Positions 45,349 through 53,895 of a DNA stretch of 60,169 bases are shown here, piece after piece. The stretch covers positions 1 to 60,169 of the forward strand of contig NZ_VWSF01000032.1 of NCBI RefSeq assembly GCF_008629685.1. Direction: 5' to 3'. Within the stretch, counting starts at the first letter, position 1, and each line of letters starts with the position of its first letter. Source of the stretch: Adhaeribacter rhizoryzae (GTDB taxonomy: Bacteria; Bacteroidota; Bacteroidia; Cytophagales; Hymenobacteraceae). Below the pieces are notes generated by a model. It ran no database searches. It saw only the letters and a list, made by a program, of their open reading frames with translations, and was not told the DNA's origin. The translations under genes were made by a program, and so were the position numbers.

Positions 45349-45605
45349 AAACGCTATATTTTCCAGTACAATAACTTGTGTTGCCTGGTTAATTTTTTAA
45401 GATTAATCTTTGGCAACGTGCATCATTAACAGGTAGTCAGGCTATTATTGATTGCGGAACAAAACTAGCATTGGCATGTTAGCCTAATGTTAAGGCAAAA
45501 GCGCGGTATGTTACTTTATTGTTAAGTTTTGCCGGCGGTTATTACCTAAATATTAAGGCAATAGTCTATTTTTGCGGATCGTAATCATTAAAATGTGTTG
45601 TTTAA
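45349..45605. promoter_or_regulatory. Divergent promoter region of the phosphate operon, with phased TTAAG motifs
   Basis: Three TTAAG motifs occur at 45490, 45522 and 45553, spaced 32 and 31 bases (about three helical turns), in the contexts GTTAAGGCAA, GTTAAGTTTT and ATTAAGGCAA. They precede the DUF2490 gene and lie upstream of the porin. The repeated phasing suggests a dimeric or oligomeric regulator, possibly PhoB-like; the Bacteroidota Pho box is not known to me, so this is inference. Confidence 0.35.
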
Positions 45606-46445
45606 ATGAGAAATATTAATCTTTCCCTTTTACTTTCCGGCTTTTTAATATTTATTTTTTCTCCGGTTGCGGCCCAGCAACGCGAGTACCATGATAATAA
45701 TATGTTTTGGTCTGAGGTAAATATTATTGGCAACATTAAAGGAAAATTCGGCTACCAGCTCGATTACCAGCACCGCCGGCAAGCCATCCCCGAAAACTTA
45801 CCAGACCACCATCATAATCCGGTTAAGCACCCCATGTTACAAACTATCCGGCCCTGGCTACATTACCAATATAACCCGGCCGTACGGTTTTCTTTTGCCC
45901 CATTAGCCTGGTTGGGCCACTGGCGGTTGCCGGAAGATGGCGAAAGTGTTTTTTTTCCGGAGTTCCGGATTACCCCGCAAATTACACTCCGGCAACCCAT
46001 TGGCCGGGTAATTATTCAACACCGTTTCCGGTACGAATTCCGGTTTATTGGCCGCGACCACGTAGATGGTGAAACTGATTTGGAGGAGGCGTATACCTTC
46101 GATAAAAGCCGTCGGCGTGGCCGCATGCGCTACATGCTAAAAGCCGAAGTGCCTATTAATACTCCCGAAATGGCGGATGGCACTTTTTATGTAGCTGCTT
46201 TTAACGAAGCCATGCTTAACACCGGCAAAAATGTTCCGAGTAATCATTTATTCGACCAGAACCGGACCTATGCGGGGGTAGGCTATCGTTTTAGTAAATT
46301 TGTTCGCGTAGAGGCGGGCTATTTAAAACACCTGGCTTTCCGGCTCAATAATGCCACCGCCAACAACGTCGATAATAATAATTTAATTCATGCCTTTCTT
46401 TACTTCGAGAACTTCAGCGAATTATTTTCCCGCAAAGAAAAATAA
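45606..46445 (+). CDS. DUF2490 outer-membrane-like protein
   Basis: 279 residues with a signal peptide (1-23, ending PVAAQQ). The DUF2490 signature is present: WSEVNIIGNIKGKFGYQLDYQHRRQ, PEFRITPQITLR, HRFRYEFRFI and a closing FLYFENFSELF. Predicted outer-membrane beta barrel of unknown function; some members are linked to outer-membrane lipid or nutrient uptake only by context. Divergent from the phosphate-selective porin, so it may be part of the phosphate response. Confidence 0.88.
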   Translation: MRNINLSLLLSGFLIFIFSPVAAQQREYHDNNMFWSEVNIIGNIKGKFGYQLDYQHRRQAIPENLPDHHHNPVKHPMLQTIRPWLHYQYNPAVRFSFAPLAWLGHWRLPEDGESVFFPEFRITPQITLRQPIGRVIIQHRFRYEFRFIGRDHVDGETDLEEAYTFDKSRRRGRMRYMLKAEVPINTPEMADGTFYVAAFNEAMLNTGKNVPSNHLFDQNRTYAGVGYRFSKFVRVEAGYLKHLAFRLNNATANNVDNNNLIHAFLYFENFSELFSRKEK

Positions 46446-46619
46446 CCGAAGTAAAAGTTCAGATAGCTTTACCCCACTAATATAATTTAGCGGCGCAACC
46501 TGAAAGCCGCAGCAAATATTAAGCAAACACTTGCGCCGGCCTAAAATTAAATTAAGGTCATTGCAGCGTAAAGGTTTCAGAGAGCAAGTAGTTTCCAATG
46601 AACGCCTTTTCCTAAAAAA

Positions 46620-46660
46620 AGCAGCACCCCGGCTACATTCAGCCGGGGTGCTGCTTTTTT
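46620..46660. terminator. Bidirectional terminator
   Basis: A 15-bp perfect stem (AGCAGCACCCCGGCT and its complement) with a 6-base loop, A run before and T run after, between the convergent DUF2490 and SprB-repeat genes. Confidence 0.92.
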
Positions 46661-46704
46661 ACAAGTTTAACAAGTAACGTTAACCCAGTAAAGCTTGTTC
46701 AGGT

Positions 46705-49362
46705 TTATCTACCCACGAGCAAACGTTTAGCAGCTACTTGTTTATCCGTGACTAACTTGAGCAGGTACACGCCTTTGGCATAGCTGGCCACGTTCACAGC
46801 TATCTCCAGGTTCTGGTTGGCTTTAGCGGTGCCACTAGCCAGGGTTTTCACTTTCGCTCCCCTGAGGTCGTAGAGTTCTAAGGAATATTTACCGGCTTGT
46901 GGCAAGCTAAAGTTAATAGTAGCTTGTTCAATAGCCGGGTTGGGGTAAGCGGTTAAACCGGCCGTGCTGCTGAATAAATCATCGCTGCCGGCTTTACGCG
47001 CCAGCATGATAGGTGCCCGGCCTACGCCTACTTGTACCATCGTAGTAGCGGTCGCACCCATGGCATCGGTTACGGTCACCATGTAATCACCCGGAACAGC
47101 GTAGTGCAAGTCTTCGGTGCGGGCACCCGTGTTCCACAGGTACGTATAAGGGCCCATGCCACCGGTTACGCTTAAATCCACGGAGCCATCTTGTTTGCCC
47201 GCCGCGGAAACATTCTGGTGGGCTACTGACAAAGCCAGGGGAGCACCCTTTGTGCCTACCACTACGCTGGTCATGGTTTTGCGGCCAAAGGCATCGGTGA
47301 CGATGACCGAGTAAGTACCCGCGGCTAAGCCGGTTAAATCTTCGGTAGTAGCCCCGTTGCTCCACAAGTAAGTAGCCGGTACTACGCCGCCCACCACGGT
47401 TAAGTCAATGGAACCATCGCTCGCTCCGGCACTGGATACATCCTGGTGGGAAGAAAGTACGCGTAAAAAGTCGTTCTTGCGGCCTACTTGCACAGTGGTC
47501 CAGCCGGTGCAGCCCGTAGCATCCGTCACCAGCACCGAGTAAGTGCCCGGCGAAGCTAAGCCTAAATCCTGGGTAGCAGCGCCGGCGTTCCAGCGGTAAG
47601 TGTAAGGGGCCGTGCCGCCGCTCACGCTTAAGTCAATCATACCAGCGCCGTTGAAAGCACCCCACATGCCGTACCAGGGCTCCGCTTGCGTGACCTTGGT
47701 GGTTAAGGCTAATGAGCAGCCGGTTGGCGGAGGAGTAGTTGGTCCGGTGATGGTATAAGAAGCCATTTTTTGGCAAGTACCGCTGGCATCGGTTACCATT
47801 ACCATATAAGTACCCGCCATTAATCCGGTAAGGTCTTGCGTAGTACCAACTGTAGTAGTGCCCATCGTCCAGAGGTAAGTTAAAGGCGGTGTACCACCAG
47901 TTACGCTCAAATCTATAGCGCCGTCGCTACCGCCGGCCATGGTTACATTGGTAGTCATAGCCGATAGCACCAAATTACAAGGAGTAGCCACATCTTCAGC
48001 AACAGTATAGGTAGCTACCTGGCGGCACTGGGCCGCATCTACTACGGTTACGGTATAAGTACCGGCCATTAGTCCCGAAATATCTTGGGTTGTTCCTACC
48101 GTAGAACCACCCATAGTCCAGTTATAACTATACGGAGCAGTGCCGCCGGTTACGCTCAAATCTATGGCGCCGTTGTTACCGCCTGCTGTGGTTACATTAG
48201 TGGTTGTGGACGATAAGACCAAATTACACGCAGCTCCCGATACATTTATGGTAACTGAGGTAGTAGTTTGGTTGCCTTGAATATCTTCGGCTACAAAAGT
48301 TATTACAAAAGAGCCGGTATTATTTGGTGTCCAGGAAAAACTGGTCTGAACCGGGTTACCATTAGGTGCTGCCGGCGTTAAAGTAGCGCCTGCGGGCATA
48401 CCCAAGGCAAATATAGTTACAGAACTGCTGGCCGGCTGGTCGGTGGCCCGAATATTAAATGTAACCGGCTGCCCAACCTGGGCTTCTATGGCTGACGCAG
48501 GAGAAGGTGTAACCGTAAAATCGAATACAGGAGCCGGTGGTGGAACTACTTGTACCGATATTAAAAAATCGACCACGGTTTTGGCACCTCGGGCATCGGT
48601 TATAGCAACCGCTACATTGTATAAACCACCAGGTCGGCCCAGGGTAGTCCAGGTAATAAATCCGGTAGTTGCATTAATAGTTAAACCAGCCGGATTGGTA
48701 CCGCCACCCATTTCGGCAGCAGTAGCTAAACGGTAGCTCAGTGCATCACCTTCAAAATCGGTAGCGGGTATAGGAAAAGTAGCATTGGTGAGGTCGTTGG
48801 GTAAGGTTCTGATGGGCGGCAATGCCACCACCGGCGAATTATTACCACTTCCTACCTGTACCAACGTTTCTACGCGATAATTATCACCAGCATTATTACG
48901 CAATTCACTTATCCGGCAGCAGCTCTCAAAAAAGGCAGTATAATTGCCATTAGCCGCATACGTTTTGGTAAATGTTGCTTCACCGTAAAACCAATCCTGG
49001 GCAAAATTTACCGAAGTAACTAATAACGGAATAGTACGGCCGGTGCCATCGCCAAAAGAAAAGTTAACATCCGGCGTCATGGTTGATCCTACTGCCGGCT
49101 GGCCGGCACCAAAAAAGTAACTTCTCCGGAAAGCCTGGGAAACCTTAAACTCAACTGTCTGCGGACCAACTACCCGCCAGCTGATGTTGCCATAACGAAA
49201 ATGCGAAGCAGAAGCAGAAGATACGCCAATAAAGAGCATAAGGGTTAGCGCAATAGCAAAGGAATAAAGCGCTTTTAAGCGTAGTGCGCTGGGGCTGTGA
49301 TGGACGGGGCTAAAACAAGCATCAGATTCTTGTTTTTCACAATAAAGTAGTTTTTTGTGCAT
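46705..49362 (-). CDS. T9SS-exported SprB-repeat surface protein
   Basis: 885 residues. The N terminus has an extended 30-residue lead before a signal helix (about 32-50). Next come a beta domain (52-170, ASHFRYGNISWRVV), two Ig/cadherin-like He_PIG domains (about 178-270 and 280-375), then five SprB-type repeats at about 379-455, 461-539, 549-627, 632-702 and 707-778, each with GxIDLSVTGGTxPYxYxW...TxDLxGLxAGTYxVxVTDA. The C terminus (800-885) is a type A T9SS sorting domain (AYPNPAIEQATINFSL ... YAKGVYLLKLVTDKQV). SprB repeats occur in gliding adhesins. The repeats are similar enough to recombine. A cell-surface adhesin or matrix protein is likely. Confidence 0.9.
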   Translation of the reverse strand: MHKKLLYCEKQESDACFSPVHHSPSALRLKALYSFAIALTLMLFIGVSSASASHFRYGNISWRVVGPQTVEFKVSQAFRRSYFFGAGQPAVGSTMTPDVNFSFGDGTGRTIPLLVTSVNFAQDWFYGEATFTKTYAANGNYTAFFESCCRISELRNNAGDNYRVETLVQVGSGNNSPVVALPPIRTLPNDLTNATFPIPATDFEGDALSYRLATAAEMGGGTNPAGLTINATTGFITWTTLGRPGGLYNVAVAITDARGAKTVVDFLISVQVVPPPAPVFDFTVTPSPASAIEAQVGQPVTFNIRATDQPASSSVTIFALGMPAGATLTPAAPNGNPVQTSFSWTPNNTGSFVITFVAEDIQGNQTTTSVTINVSGAACNLVLSSTTTNVTTAGGNNGAIDLSVTGGTAPYSYNWTMGGSTVGTTQDISGLMAGTYTVTVVDAAQCRQVATYTVAEDVATPCNLVLSAMTTNVTMAGGSDGAIDLSVTGGTPPLTYLWTMGTTTVGTTQDLTGLMAGTYMVMVTDASGTCQKMASYTITGPTTPPPTGCSLALTTKVTQAEPWYGMWGAFNGAGMIDLSVSGGTAPYTYRWNAGAATQDLGLASPGTYSVLVTDATGCTGWTTVQVGRKNDFLRVLSSHQDVSSAGASDGSIDLTVVGGVVPATYLWSNGATTEDLTGLAAGTYSVIVTDAFGRKTMTSVVVGTKGAPLALSVAHQNVSAAGKQDGSVDLSVTGGMGPYTYLWNTGARTEDLHYAVPGDYMVTVTDAMGATATTMVQVGVGRAPIMLARKAGSDDLFSSTAGLTAYPNPAIEQATINFSLPQAGKYSLELYDLRGAKVKTLASGTAKANQNLEIAVNVASYAKGVYLLKLVTDKQVAAKRLLVGR

Positions 49363-50595
49363 AGTTTTAAGGATTAAGTTATAATTTGAAAAAAGAAATA
49401 ATTAAGCGTACTATCGTATATCTGCTTTTGAGAAACAGTAAATTATTTCGCTAACTACCCAAAAAGAGCATAAGTAGCCTACTAACAACCAGCATTGCTA
49501 CAAGCACTATGCAAACCCCAACTACCTGATGCAAACCCGGGTTTGTAAAAAATGAAAAACTTAGAGATAACTTTTATACAAAATAACCCTGGCTACCCAG
49601 ACTGGTCGCCAAGACAAAAAATGCATAGCAAAATTGTATAATAAACCTGCCATAAATATTGGAAGTAATTTAATACCAACATTAGTAAAGCCTTATAGGC
49701 GTTTACTACCAATTAAAATACTAACCGCCTGATAAACTGCAACAAGCGTTAATTAAATATGGTTGAATGTAAAAATATTGATGCACTTGCCCATGCAGGC
49801 AAGCTGTTTTAATTATATAAAACTACAATCGAATATTATATGCAGTAAGTAGTAAGCTAAACTTAGAATTAAATACCTGGCTTTAAATAATTTTATTTCA
49901 GCAAAACGGTCAAAAATCCTGTTTCAGAAAAAGATTAGAATATTATAAGTAATCTGAATATTTATAAACCTTAAAAAACCTTGTCCTGGTACTATGCTTT
50001 AATTAAGGGTCTTCTTTCGGGCAACTTAATTACCTGATTATATTTTAATTAGGCAGTTTTCAGCGCATTTAATTCTTGCAAGGCTCGGCTAAAAATTAAT
50101 ATTACCTAAATAAATAACTTAAATTCTATATTTATAATGTTAGCTTAAAAAGGCTGGTGTTATAATCATTTCAATACCATTATTTTAGATAAAAAATGAT
50201 TTTATTGCTTTACTTTAAAAAAGATAAATTAGGAATGGCAATATATCATAAACAATATTAATAAGCAATACCTAAAAAGGAGTATTTTATAAGATATTGT
50301 AAAATTATTTATAGTATCAGAATATAAATAATATTTATTTAATGAATAATTTAAATTTATCTGCTCGTACCTGTTGGGTTTAAGCTATACGATACGGCGC
50401 CTGGCTTGTTTACTTACAAACAAAAGTTAAGCCACCTAGTATTTAAAATTGTTCGGGCATTTACGCCAGCCCCAGTACTACCTTAAAAGCACCAGATAAT
50501 AGTATTAAATATATTACTTTTAAAATATTCTTGAAATAATTTTAATATCTAAGCCGGGAGTACTACATTAGAGCCTTTAACAGTTTCAGAACTTT
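49363..50595. other. Gene-free AT-rich region upstream of the SprB-repeat gene
   Basis: 1.23 kb with no convincing open frame on either strand and no tRNA, terminator or IS end recognised. It contains a 14-base perfect palindrome CAAACCCGGGTTTG at 49532-49545 whose left half-site also occurs at 49509-49518 (ATGCAAACCC repeated 20 bases apart). The rest is unusually AT-rich. It may hold a long regulatory leader, a small RNA or the remnant of a lost gene. Confidence 0.6.
49509..49545. promoter_or_regulatory. Candidate operator upstream of the SprB-repeat gene
   Basis: ATGCAAACCC at 49509-49518 is repeated at 49529-49538, where it forms the left half of the palindrome CAAACCCGGGTTTG. The 20-base spacing equals two helical turns. 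It lies about 150-190 bases upstream of the start codon at 49362, on the correct side. The regulator is unknown. Confidence 0.35.
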
Positions 50596-51591
50596 ATGAT
50601 AATTCAAACCCGGGCTTATGCCAGAGCAGCTATTTTGGGCAACCCATCTGATGGCTATTTTGGTAAAACCATTTCGTTGATTGTAAAAAATTTTGGCGCC
50701 CAGATTCAGCTTTACCAAACCCCCGAACTGGAAATAGCTCCGCAACAGCAAGATTGCCACCAGTATAAAAATATTCACGACCTCTGCGAACAAATAAGCC
50801 TGACGGGTTATCATGGGGGTATTCCGCTGGTAAAAGCAGCCATTAAAAAGTTTTGCGAATTCTGCCAGAAACAAGGCATTACCTTACCCAACAAAAACTT
50901 TACCGTGCGGTACAGCTCTTCTATTCCGCGGCAGGTAGGTTTAGCCGGGTCCAGCGCCATTATTATTGCTACGCTGCGGGCGCTTTCGCAATTTTACCGG
51001 GTAGAAATTCCGCAGGCGCTTTTTCCCAGCCTGGCTATGTCGGCGGAGGTAGATGAATTAGGCATTAACGCCGGCCTGCAAGACCGGGTAATTCAGGTAT
51101 ACGAAGGGCTGGTTTACATGGATTTTAATAAAGAATTAATCCAAAACCAGGGCCACGGCTGTTATCAACCACTAGACCCGGCTTTGTTGCCAAACTTATT
51201 TATTGCTTATAAAACCGAACTGAGCAAGGTATCGGGTAAAGTACTAAACGATGTGCGCACGCGCTACGACCAGGGCGATAAATTTGTGATAGATACGCTA
51301 GCCAATATTGCCAACCTGGCCGAACAGGGCAAAGAAGCTTTGTTACAGAAAGATTACCAAACGCTGCACGCCCTCATGAACGAAAATTTCGACCTGCGTT
51401 GCAAAATTATGAACATCAGCCAAAGCAACATGGAACTGGTCAATACGGCCCGGGCCTGCGGTGCATCGGCCACCTTTACCGGCTCCGGCGGCTCCATTAT
51501 CGGGCAATACTACGGCGATAAAATGCTGAATAATTTAATGGTAGAACTAAAAAAACTAAACGCCCGGGTTATTAAACCAACGATTATTTAA
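50596..51591 (+). CDS. GHMP kinase, glucuronokinase-like
   Basis: 331 residues, cytoplasmic. Motif 1 is RAYARAAILGNPSDGYFGKT at 6-25, motif 2 the ATP-binding PRQVGLAGSSAI at 111-122, motif 3 the CGASATFTGSGGSIIG segment at 288-303. The overall pattern, including YHGGIPLVKAAIKKFC, LGINAGLQDRVIQVYEGLVYMDF and the NPSDGYFGKTISL start, closely resembles plant glucuronokinase as I recall it, more than galactokinase or mevalonate kinase. The inferred reaction is D-glucuronate (or a related sugar) plus ATP to the 1-phosphate. It is followed after 92 bases by galU, which would give the UDP-sugar. Confidence 0.8.
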   Translation: MIIQTRAYARAAILGNPSDGYFGKTISLIVKNFGAQIQLYQTPELEIAPQQQDCHQYKNIHDLCEQISLTGYHGGIPLVKAAIKKFCEFCQKQGITLPNKNFTVRYSSSIPRQVGLAGSSAIIIATLRALSQFYRVEIPQALFPSLAMSAEVDELGINAGLQDRVIQVYEGLVYMDFNKELIQNQGHGCYQPLDPALLPNLFIAYKTELSKVSGKVLNDVRTRYDQGDKFVIDTLANIANLAEQGKEALLQKDYQTLHALMNENFDLRCKIMNISQSNMELVNTARACGASATFTGSGGSIIGQYYGDKMLNNLMVELKKLNARVIKPTII

Positions 51592-51683
51592 ATGTTAGAG
51601 ATTAGCGCTAATTTCCTTACGCTTACTTTAAAATAATATTAATTAATTTCTGTGGCACCCGCCCAGAACTATAGACATAAACT

Positions 51684-52568
51684 ATGATAAAAAAAGCCGT
51701 AATACCGGCCGCCGGATTGGGCACCCGCTTTTTACCGGCCACCAAAGCTCAGCCCAAAGAAATGCTACCAATTATCGACACGCCTACCATTCAGTATGTG
51801 GTACAGGAAGCGGTAGATTCGGGGATTGAGGATATTCTGATTATTTCGGGTAAAGGCAAACGGGCCATTGAAGACCATTTCGACCGGAATTTTGAGCTGG
51901 AAGAACGCCTGCAGCAAAAAGAAGAAGCGCTTTACCAGGAAATGCGCCGGCTTTCGGATATGGCCAATATTTATTTTATCCGGCAGAAAGAAATTGTGGG
52001 CTTAGGCGATGCTATTTATTACGCCCGCCAACATACCGGCGACGAGCCTTTTGCCGTTCTGCTCGGCGATACGGTTATGACCTCGGTCATTCCGGTTACC
52101 CAGCAACTCGCCGATTTATACGATCAATATCAATCTACGATTATTGCGGTAGAAACCGTACCAGCCGATAAAGTAAACCGTTACGGCATTGTGGGCGGTC
52201 ATAAACTCAGCGACTCTATTTTGCAACTAAACCAATTGATAGAGAAACCAGCCATTGAAACCGCGCCTTCTAATTTAGCGATTGCAGGCCGCTATATTTT
52301 AACGCCGGGCATTTTTAAGGCCATCGAAAGCACCCCCAAAGGCAAAAACAACGAGTTGCAATTAACGGATGCCTTGCTTAATTTATTAAAGCGTGAGCAA
52401 ATATATTCGCATACCATAGAAGGCAAGCGCTACGATATCGGCAATAAACTCGATTTTTTAAAAACCACCGTAGAATTTGCCTTGCGGCGCGAAGAATTTG
52501 CGAGTCCGTTCTTCCGGTTTTTGCAGGAAATTGTAGCTACGCACCAAAGTAACGGCGATAAAGCTTAA
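51684..52568 (+). CDS. galU: UTP-glucose-1-phosphate uridylyltransferase
   Basis: 294 residues of the GalU family that forms UDP-glucose from UTP and glucose 1-phosphate. The nucleotide-binding loop AAGLGTRFLPATKAQPKEMLP is at 8-28, with the catalytic region LLGDTVMTSVIP, and YGIVGG and the EKP (LIEKPAIE) motifs follow. Length typical. Downstream of a GHMP kinase and followed by a terminator. It may serve sugar-1-phosphates other than glucose in this context, but that is inference. Confidence 0.94.
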   Translation: MIKKAVIPAAGLGTRFLPATKAQPKEMLPIIDTPTIQYVVQEAVDSGIEDILIISGKGKRAIEDHFDRNFELEERLQQKEEALYQEMRRLSDMANIYFIRQKEIVGLGDAIYYARQHTGDEPFAVLLGDTVMTSVIPVTQQLADLYDQYQSTIIAVETVPADKVNRYGIVGGHKLSDSILQLNQLIEKPAIETAPSNLAIAGRYILTPGIFKAIESTPKGKNNELQLTDALLNLLKREQIYSHTIEGKRYDIGNKLDFLKTTVEFALRREEFASPFFRFLQEIVATHQSNGDKA

Positions 52569-52588
52569 AAAGTAATTGCTTTAAATAT

Positions 52589-52642
52589 TATTCGGCGGAA
52601 ACGGTTAAGCATACCTTAGCAGTTATCCGCCGAATATTTTTT
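52589..52642 (+). terminator. Terminator after galU
   Basis: 11-bp arms (TATTCGGCGGA and TCCGCCGAATA) with a 26-base loop, followed by TTTTTTAT. It closes the GHMP kinase-galU unit. Confidence 0.7.
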
Positions 52643-52755
52643 ATTTATAATAGTACGCAACAGCCGCCCTGTCCGCTTTTTTCACCGGCTAGTTCTTTAG
52701 GTTTAATAATTTTAACAGCGGTTTTTACTTTTTAGCGAAAGCCCAATATAAATAT

Positions 52756-53694
52756 TTAATCCTGCAACGCTTTTAAAGCCTGTAAACACTTGGGTAAATC
52801 AATATTTTTGCCCAATACCCCTTTAAATAAATCGCCCTTTTCTTTTAAGCGGGCGGGCATATTTTTAATGGTAAACTGCGTTGGGTGCAAACCTTTTTTC
52901 ACTTCGGGCCACGCCAGCGGTGCCGATACGGTAGCGCCAGGTTTAGGCCGCACGCAATAAGGAGCGGCAATGGTTTGGCTAATGGCGTTTTGCAGAAAAT
53001 CGAGGTATATCTGGTAGCGCCGTTCTTTGGGCATTCGTTCCAGGCTGGTGAGTTCGGGTAAACGCTGGTGTACTTTTTGCGCCAGCAAATGGGCAAATGG
53101 CTTTACCTCCGCAAAAGAATATTTGGCTTGTAACGGAAAATACAAGTGCATACCGGTGGCTCCCGACGTTTTAACGTAACAATCGGCCCCAATTTTATCG
53201 GCAATTTCTTTTACCACCAAAGCCACTTCTACTACTTCGTCATAAGTATTTTCGCCGGGGTCCAAATCTATTACGGCCCAGTCCGGGTTTTCCAGGGCAT
53301 TAATGCGCGAGTTCCAAGGATTTAACTGAATGCAGCCCAGATTATTCAGGTAAGCCAAAGTGGCTTGGTTCTGGCACAAAATATAGTTAACTTCTTCTTT
53401 CGTAGATTCTGAGTGAATGCTTTTGGTTTCAACCCATTCGGGTACTTTATCGCCTACGTCTTTTTGGTAAAAACCAGGCGCGTTAATACCGTTTGGGTGC
53501 CGCAGCAACGATTGGGGCCGGTCTTTTAAATAAGGCAAAATATAGCCGGCAATACTTTGGTAATAATCTATCAGATCGCCTTTGGTAATATTTTCGTCGG
53601 GCCAATAAAGCTTGTTTAGGTTGGTCAGGTTTACGAGCTGCCCTGCTAACAGCCGTTCTTCATCGCGGCTTGCTATTTTGTTTTTATCGGACAC
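52756..53694 (-). CDS. Stand-alone LigD polymerase (prim-pol) domain
   Basis: 312 residues matching the polymerase domain of bacterial NHEJ LigD, without ligase or nuclease domains. Catalytic metal ligands are Asp143 and Asp145 in VIDLDPG and Asp232 in YLDFLQNA; the SGATGMHLYFP segment at 177-187 carries the conserved His183. The N-terminal VNLTNLNKLYWPDENITKGDLIDYY and LLRHPNGI segments are typical. It would add ribonucleotides to broken ends with Ku and a separate ligase, neither of which is in the window. GTG start at 53694. Note the isolated location between galU and an LpxR-like gene. Confidence 0.92.
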   Translation of the reverse strand: MSDKNKIASRDEERLLAGQLVNLTNLNKLYWPDENITKGDLIDYYQSIAGYILPYLKDRPQSLLRHPNGINAPGFYQKDVGDKVPEWVETKSIHSESTKEEVNYILCQNQATLAYLNNLGCIQLNPWNSRINALENPDWAVIDLDPGENTYDEVVEVALVVKEIADKIGADCYVKTSGATGMHLYFPLQAKYSFAEVKPFAHLLAQKVHQRLPELTSLERMPKERRYQIYLDFLQNAISQTIAAPYCVRPKPGATVSAPLAWPEVKKGLHPTQFTIKNMPARLKEKGDLFKGVLGKNIDLPKCLQALKALQD

Positions 53695-53895
53695 GGTTTT
53701 AGTTGTGGTTTAAGGTAAATATTAGGCTTTGTTATTTGTACGAAAAATATTTATTGAAGCTGATTTTTCGAAAAAACCCTGAATACGCCTTTAGAACAAA
53801 ATATTACCTTCCCTAACCTACAAGATAGTTTGATGCTTTTAATTTCTCCGGAGTTTCAAAAAATAAAAGCAACGTAATATTTAGCAACTTAATAT

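Noticed and set aside
46705-49362. Internal minus-strand frame at 47087-47365 as separate gene
   Set aside because: Lies out of frame within the SprB-repeat gene; a shadow of the repeats.
50563-50874. Minus-strand frame at the GHMP kinase start
   Set aside because: Overlaps the kinase gene; no support of its own.
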